Assembly (NCBI GenBank): GCA_051746985.1
Contig: JBNJFP010000032.1
Location: forward strand, 1-34,145
Direction: 5' to 3'
Source of the DNA: Fodinibius sp051746985
Lineage (GTDB): Bacteria; Bacteroidota; Rhodothermia; Balneolales; Balneolaceae
DNA length: 34,145 nt
Shown here: positions 29,822 to 34,145 of the stretch, piece after piece
How the letters are laid out: each line of letters begins with the position of its first letter
Position numbering within the stretch: the stretch's first letter is position 1
Program-made: the position numbers and the translations under genes
The notes under the pieces: model-generated
What the model was told of the DNA's origin: nothing
Databases searched by the model: none
What the model saw: the letters and a program-made list of their open reading frames with translations, nothing else

Positions 29822-30838
29822 TCATGGTACTTGAACGGTTGACATGATCTTATCAATGAGATCTTCGGAGGTTATGTTTTCGGCTTCAGCCTCAAAGGTT
29901 GGGATGATGCGATGACGCAAAACATCCATAGCAATAATTCGCACATCTTCGGGAGTAACATAAGCCCGATGCTCCATAAAGGCATGTGCTCGGGCAGCCA
30001 AATTCAAGTTGATGGAAGCACGGGGTGAAGCACCAAAATTAATAAGTTCTGAAAGATCATTGAGTTTATAGCGTTCGGGCTTTCGGGTCGCAAAAACTAA
30101 ATCAATAATATACTGTTCAACTTTTTCATCGATGTAAATTTCATTGATGACCTCACGTGCTTCTAACACCTTTTTAGTATTGACTACTGGTGCTAATTCT
30201 TCTGAGGCTCCCGTTTTAGCCATACGCCGCATAATTTCAAGCTCCTCACTCTCGCTGGGATAATCGATCTTAATCTTCATCATAAAACGATCGACCTGTG
30301 CCTCAGGCAGTGGATAGGTACCTTCTTGTTCAACAGGGTTTTGTGTTGCCAGGGCAAGAAACGGTTCGTCAAGAGGAAAGGTCTCCTCACCAATAGTTAC
30401 TTGCTGCTCCTGCATGGCCTCGAGCAGTGCACTTTGCACTTTGGCCGGCGATCGGTTGATCTCATCAGCCAAAATAATATTTGCAAAAATAGGACCTTTT
30501 TTAACTGTAAATTCGGCTTCCTTCTGGTTGTAAATGAGTGTGCCAATTAAGTCGGCTGGCAGCAAATCAGGTGTAAATTGAAGACGCTGAAACTTGGTGT
30601 CGATAACTTTAGCAAGCGAAGAAACCGTTAGCGTTTTTGCAAGTCCGGGCACTCCTTCTAAGAGTACATGCCCATCGGCCAGTAGCCCAATAAGCAGACG
30701 ATCAATCATATATCGTTGACCAACGATAACTTTATCTAATTCAGAATAAATGTCGTCAATGAAAGCACTGGCTTCTTCGATTTTTGTACTCAGCTTTTCC
30801 ATATCTACCGAATCAACCGAGGTTGTAATGTTACCCAT
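29822..30838 (-). CDS. MoxR family AAA+ ATPase
   Basis: A 338-aa cytoplasmic AAA+ chaperone-like ATPase. Walker A is GVPGLAKT at 62-69 (the MoxR form with Ala before Lys), Walker B ILADEIN at 122-128, then SPAKVQSALLEAMQEQQVTI (the MoxR helix-2 region), sensor ATQNPVEQEGTYPLPEAQVD with the RFMMKI Arg finger area, and a C-terminal lid with GASPRASINLNLAARAHAFM. MoxR ATPases usually act with VWA-domain partners to mature or insert metal-dependent proteins. Here no DUF58 or VWA gene follows; the only VWA gene in the window is 23 kb away. A TAnnTTTG-like box lies about 70 bases upstream. Confidence 0.92.
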   Translation of the reverse strand: MGNITTSVDSVDMEKLSTKIEEASAFIDDIYSELDKVIVGQRYMIDRLLIGLLADGHVLLEGVPGLAKTLTVSSLAKVIDTKFQRLQFTPDLLPADLIGTLIYNQKEAEFTVKKGPIFANIILADEINRSPAKVQSALLEAMQEQQVTIGEETFPLDEPFLALATQNPVEQEGTYPLPEAQVDRFMMKIKIDYPSESEELEIMRRMAKTGASEELAPVVNTKKVLEAREVINEIYIDEKVEQYIIDLVFATRKPERYKLNDLSELINFGASPRASINLNLAARAHAFMEHRAYVTPEDVRIIAMDVLRHRIIPTFEAEAENITSEDLIDKIMSTVQVP

Positions 30839-30907
30839 AGCAAAATCTATTAATAGTTAAGGGATTAAATCAGATTATCCTTTGTAAATACTTATTTCCA
30901 AAATAGA

Positions 30908-30915
30908 CAAAGGTA
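30908..30915 (-). promoter_or_regulatory. Possible -7 box for moxR
   Basis: TACCTTTG on the minus strand matches TAnnTTTG, 70 bases before the MoxR start, but there is no TTG at 17-23 bases upstream. Confidence 0.3.
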
Positions 30916-31060
30916 ATAAATGGAAATTATAGATTCTTTTCTATTGCAGGAGCTATCAAAACTCAAAACAGAACTACTTTGTCATCAATAACAGTTTTTA
31001 AGCTCTATTATTTTGAATAAATATAAAACACAATGGCGCCATGAATTTCTGCATTTTTAG

Positions 31061-31091
31061 TTGATGAGGTTTTTAAATTTATCTACCTTTG
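31061..31091 (+). promoter_or_regulatory. Promoter of nuoJ-nuoK (Bacteroidota type)
   Basis: TTG (31061-31063), 20 bases, then TACCTTTG (31084-31091), fitting TTG...TAnnTTTG. The -7 box ends 25 bases before the nuoJ ATG. Having its own promoter supports nuoJK as a separate transcript. Confidence 0.65.
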
Positions 31092-31116
31092 AAGCCATTA
31101 AAATAAACAGATTGAT

Positions 31117-31638
31117 ATGATAACTTATTTCTTCGTTTTCTTAGCTGTTTTAGCGGTGGCTTCTGCCTTGGCAATGGTGATCAGTAAAAACACCGTAAAT
31201 AGTGCATTATTCTTGGTATTAAATATGGTAGCGCTGGCAGGATTGTTCCTGTTGTTAAAGGCGCAATTTCTGGCCATCATACAGGTTTTAGTTTATGCCG
31301 GGGCCATTATGGTGTTGTTTTTATTTGTGATTATGCTACTGAATGTGCAAGATGAAGAAAATTTATTCAATAAATTTCGCCTAAAATATTTTGTGGCTTT
31401 TCTGCTTGGCGTTGGTGTGTTTTCTCAGATACTATACAGCCTTGGGAGCTTTACCGATACGCTGCCAACCGTATCGTCGGATATGGCTTATGTGGGCACT
31501 GTAGAAGCGGTTGGCGATGTTCTTTTTACCGAATACCTCTTACCATTTGAACTTACCGCAATTTTATTAACAGCCGCTGTTGTTGGAGCATTAATTGTAG
31601 CGCAGCACAAAGTAAAATCTGGAGCAACTAATGATTAG
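31117..31638 (+). CDS. nuoJ: NADH-quinone oxidoreductase subunit J
   Basis: A 173-aa integral membrane subunit of respiratory complex I (NADH dehydrogenase), in the membrane arm near the quinone site. Five helices are visible: 2-20, 27-50 (NSALFLVLNMVALAGLFLLL), 52-75 (IIQVLVYAGAIMVLFLFVIM), about 90-110 and about 140-163. The signature AQFLAIIQVLVYAGAIMVLF is typical of NuoJ (ND6). The C-terminus QHKVKSGATND overlaps the start of nuoK by 8 bases. No other nuo gene lies in the window on either side; the next gene upstream is moxR on the opposite strand. Confidence 0.93.
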   Translation: MITYFFVFLAVLAVASALAMVISKNTVNSALFLVLNMVALAGLFLLLKAQFLAIIQVLVYAGAIMVLFLFVIMLLNVQDEENLFNKFRLKYFVAFLLGVGVFSQILYSLGSFTDTLPTVSSDMAYVGTVEAVGDVLFTEYLLPFELTAILLTAAVVGALIVAQHKVKSGATND

Positions 31639-31933
31639 TATTGATTGGTTTTTAGCACTTAGCGCCTTATTGTTTTGTATTGGGATTATTGGCGTTTTAA
31701 TCCGAAAAAATGCCATCGTCATTTTTATGTGTGTTGAGTTGATGCTCAATGCCGTAAACCTATCCCTTATTTCATTCAGTAGTCACTTTGGAAACATTGA
31801 TGGGCAAATATTGGTGTTTTTTGCCCTTGCCGTTGCCGCTGCCGAAGCGGTAGTGGGATTAGCAATAATTATAGCTATTTTCCGCAATAACCTTTCGGTT
31901 AATATCAACGATATTAATTTGCTGCGCTGGTAA
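31631..31933 (+). CDS. nuoK: NADH-quinone oxidoreductase subunit K
   Basis: A 100-aa, three-helix subunit of the complex I membrane arm, taking part in proton pumping. The start ATG 31631 is preceded by GGAG at 31621-31624 inside nuoJ, and its frame overlaps nuoJ by 8 bases, suggesting coupled translation. The conserved Glu residues are in place: CVELMLNAVNLSL (Glu on helix 2) and FFALAVAAAEAVVGLAIII (Glu on helix 3). nuoL, M and N, which normally follow, are missing; a terminator comes instead. Confidence 0.95.
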   Translation: MISIDWFLALSALLFCIGIIGVLIRKNAIVIFMCVELMLNAVNLSLISFSSHFGNIDGQILVFFALAVAAAEAVVGLAIIIAIFRNNLSVNINDINLLRW

Positions 31934-32249
31934 TTTTTTTGCAAATATTTGATACTTAAAGGCTCTCAAAAACGAGGGCCTTTTTATTTTTATGGATTGG
32001 AAAATCAGTTTGGGGTATACTGTTTACCATATTTGATTTTTTGTTCATTTCCTATGATGTTTGCAGCAATAATAAATTTCACGCGAGAGACATAGGCTTT
32101 AGGTAAAGAGATAATTGTACGATTGGCTAATACGAGAGGCGATATACTATACCTGTTATCCTATAGCTCATAGATATATGCTATTGTTATAACTAACTAC
32201 AAATGCATATCGCGTAATAATTAAATATTCATCAAAAACAAAGACCATT
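31934..32249. other. 316-base spacer after nuoK
   Basis: It holds the nuoJK terminator at its start and then about 260 A/T-rich bases leading to the lipoprotein gene. I find no consensus -7 box, tRNA, gene remnant or repeat in it. Confidence 0.6.
31957..31990 (+). terminator. Rho-independent terminator of nuoJ-nuoK
   Basis: GGCTCTC (31961-31967) pairs with GAGGGCC (31974-31980) with one G-U pair, around a 6-base A-rich loop, and is followed by TTTTTATTTTTAT. It ends the nuoJK transcript 27-47 bases after the nuoK stop and so separates it from the next gene. Confidence 0.75.
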
Positions 32250-33980
32250 ATGTTACGATCAAAACTGCTACTAATTCTTTTATCAGGAGTGCTTGTTATT
32301 GCATCCTGCAATGATTCGGGTACTGATTCTGACGATTCCGAAAACGGAGAAGACCCTATTGAACCAACAGCTTCGGTCAATAATCCCGAAGACGAAGCTG
32401 TAGTGGAAGGTGAAATTACGTTTTCAGTTGACGGAGAGGCTGAAAACGGTTTTAGCGAAGCCCGTATTTTTGTCGGCGATGAACAAGTGGAGAGTATTGA
32501 GGATCCGAGCCTGCCGCACGATCAGACAGTTAACACTTATGAATACGATAACGGCGATTATGATCTCCGTGCTGAGCTCGATGTGGCTGAAGAGGATACC
32601 ACCATTGAAGCTTCGGTATCAGTGAGCTTAGAAAATTACATGGTGACCTTGGAGACCGATGACTACATTGAGATGCTTAATGAAAATAATGATGCAGCCT
32701 ATATGTTTATTGCCGATCCGGATGGAAATGTGTTGCGGGAAATTGAACTTACAGCGCATTCTGACGGGACCATCGAGTTGTTGCCACCGAGTGAAATTGA
32801 AGGCGATGCGCCAGAACAATATTCGGTAACAATTGGTGAAAAGACAACATATTATGACGATAGAGATGCTTTTTATCTAAATACTGATATCGGATTGGAA
32901 TCTTGGTCGACTATTAATTTGGAAGGAAATTTATCAGATGATGAAAAACCTTCAGCACGGGAGATGACTGTAGAAATGAGCAATTTTGAACAAACTCCTT
33001 TATACACGGATTTCTATTTTACTGACTATAGTTTTGGCGATTTAGAAGTTCATAGGGATGGTGATTTATCAACTACTATTGAGGTGCCTGAAGGATATGA
33101 TGATTTAGTTATCACTCATACTCCTGACTATGAAAATGTTGACGACCCGGTGCCAGTATATCGTTGGGAAAATAATCTGTCCGAGATGGAGAGTTCTCAG
33201 AGTTATAATGTGGCTGAGGATTTCAGCAAGATGGTGAGTCATCCGGTATCAGTGCCATCAGATATTGATGTATTGCAATATGATTATTATATGACCATTG
33301 CTCCTGATTCTTTTGAAGAAGGAGACATACCTTTTGCCTTTTGGAATCCTCGACAGATTGGTGATGCGAATGGAAATGATTCGGGGTTAGGAATGTGGGT
33401 GCCCGAAATTGATGAACGATCATTTATTACTTATATGTATGGTAATGATAAGTCAAATTCAGATATTAGCCATCGATTTCAAACCTCAGTTATGGATGGC
33501 TTTCCTGACGAATTTGTGACTGTTGAGGCAGGTGTTCAATTAAATAATCGCTCACTTGACGATCTCCAAGTAGATATTTCAGGTACTTTTGATTATGCGA
33601 GAATTTATGCTTCTCACTCTACAGATTCTTATAACCATAGTTGGAGTGTGGCTTTACCAGATTCTGCAACATCATTTAGCTTTCCACAAATTGCAGATAG
33701 TCTGGATGAGTCAGTGAATAATTATAGCCGTTCTGATTTTGAATTCACATCTGTTAATATGTATGACTATGGAAAGTATGAGGGATATGGAGATTATTTA
33801 GAAAATAGTTATGGCACAACCGATTTTGGAAATATCATAGAATGGGCTTATAAAATTAAATCTCTTTCTACAGAAGAATCAAAAGAGGTTGAGCCTACTA
33901 TGAAAAAACAGAAAGAAGGTGTGATAGATATGAGAAATGAAAGCAAGGTTATTAACTCTAAACGGGATGAACTAAAATAA
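32250..33980 (+). CDS. Surface lipoprotein of unknown function with Ig-like region
   Basis: I do not recognise a named family. The 576-aa product begins with a lipoprotein signal peptide (MLRSKLLLILLSGVLVIASC; lipobox IASC, lipidated Cys20), followed by an acidic, unstructured stretch (NDSGTDSDDSENGEDP), similar in kind to the acidic export signals of Bacteroidota surface lipoproteins. Residues about 35-130 look like a bacterial Ig-like domain (PEDEAVVEGEITFSVDGEAE). The rest is a long Asp/Glu/Tyr-rich beta region without catalytic motifs or a T9SS tail. The C-terminus is a charged stretch (STEESKEVEPTMKKQKEGV). It is a single gene between the nuoJK terminator and its own terminator. Probably outer-membrane anchored; ligand unknown. 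Confidence 0.7.
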   Translation: MLRSKLLLILLSGVLVIASCNDSGTDSDDSENGEDPIEPTASVNNPEDEAVVEGEITFSVDGEAENGFSEARIFVGDEQVESIEDPSLPHDQTVNTYEYDNGDYDLRAELDVAEEDTTIEASVSVSLENYMVTLETDDYIEMLNENNDAAYMFIADPDGNVLREIELTAHSDGTIELLPPSEIEGDAPEQYSVTIGEKTTYYDDRDAFYLNTDIGLESWSTINLEGNLSDDEKPSAREMTVEMSNFEQTPLYTDFYFTDYSFGDLEVHRDGDLSTTIEVPEGYDDLVITHTPDYENVDDPVPVYRWENNLSEMESSQSYNVAEDFSKMVSHPVSVPSDIDVLQYDYYMTIAPDSFEEGDIPFAFWNPRQIGDANGNDSGLGMWVPEIDERSFITYMYGNDKSNSDISHRFQTSVMDGFPDEFVTVEAGVQLNNRSLDDLQVDISGTFDYARIYASHSTDSYNHSWSVALPDSATSFSFPQIADSLDESVNNYSRSDFEFTSVNMYDYGKYEGYGDYLENSYGTTDFGNIIEWAYKIKSLSTEESKEVEPTMKKQKEGVIDMRNESKVINSKRDELK

Positions 33981-34029
33981 GAGCCTTATATTCTTAAAGC
34001 AGATAGTAATAATCAAGAAAACTTATGCA

Positions 34030-34058
34030 AAAAGGCTCCCAATTCTGGGAGCCTTTTG
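34030..34058 (+). terminator. Rho-independent terminator of the lipoprotein gene
   Basis: A perfect 8-bp stem GGCTCCCA (34034-34041) with TGGGAGCC (34046-34053) around ATTC, followed by TTTTGTATTT on the plus strand and preceded by five As, so it could also work on the minus strand. Confidence 0.8.
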
Positions 34059-34115
34059 TATTTCTATAATGGGTCTAAACAGCAATTCTATCCTTTACCT
34101 TCACTCACTTTTTTG

Positions 34116-34123
34116 TATCTTTG
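34116..34123 (+). promoter_or_regulatory. Promoter-like -7 box at the window edge
   Basis: TATCTTTG matches the Bacteroidota -7 box TAnnTTTG, in a plus-strand context reading out of the window, 22 bases before its end. I see no clear TTG at the usual spacing, so it may be chance. It would drive a gene beginning beyond 34145. Confidence 0.4.
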
Positions 34124-34145
34124 CCACTTGTGAATTTACCCTTGT

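Overview
The window looks like a chromosomal segment from a Bacteroidota-type (FCB group) bacterium, most likely Balneolota (Balneolaceae-like). I infer this from several signs: three promoters of the TTG-N20-TAnnTTTG type, a TonB-dependent receptor with an N-terminal CarboxypepD_reg-like domain, a Bat-type VWA protein, a DUF4175 protein and a MoxR ATPase, a UVR-containing ClpC, and an S1 with a long acidic N-terminus. The sequence is a draft scaffold: 100 Ns sit at 18511-18610, flanked by identical 99-nt ends. No mobile element, CRISPR array, rRNA or phage gene was seen.

Layout. 1-165 is the 3' end of cysN. 360-4266 is a surface-polysaccharide/exosortase remnant: an intact exporter with six SLBB domains, the C-terminal fragment of a GT2 glycosyltransferase, an exosortase-family protein whose usual third catalytic residue (His) is Asn, and a membrane-protein gene broken by at least three frame changes. 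4353-7658 carries a glycerate 2-kinase, a BatA/BatB-like VWA protein and a HAD phosphatase. 7692-12469 (minus strand) carries a 1118-aa DUF4175 coiled-coil membrane protein, a metallo-beta-lactamase-fold hydrolase and a small MerR regulator. 12557-14475 is a polyprenyl-phosphate-type GT2 with a SAM methyltransferase. 14500-18299 (minus) is an MgtC/DUF4010 membrane protein and a TonB-dependent receptor.

18432-19390 is a minus-strand tRNA operon. In transcription order it reads Pro(TGG), Arg(TCT), Cys(GCA), Glu(TTC), His(GTG), Glu(TTC), gap, Glu(TTC). It has a good promoter in front and a clear terminator behind. 19456-21671 holds a second GT2 and a secreted protein of repetitive beta-rich character. 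21764-29401 is housekeeping: clpC, gpmI and rpsT (minus), then cmk and rpsA (plus). 29493-34145 holds an unknown 87-aa protein, a MoxR ATPase, a detached nuoJ-nuoK pair, an unknown 576-aa lipoprotein, and a promoter-like site at the window edge.

Most of the window is ordinary core genome. I do not see a convincing undescribed system. The most informative places are the decaying exosortase/polysaccharide locus, the tRNA-Glu repeat at the scaffold gap, the dispersal of the Bat/MoxR/DUF4175 genes and of nuoJK, and a double dyad upstream of clpC.
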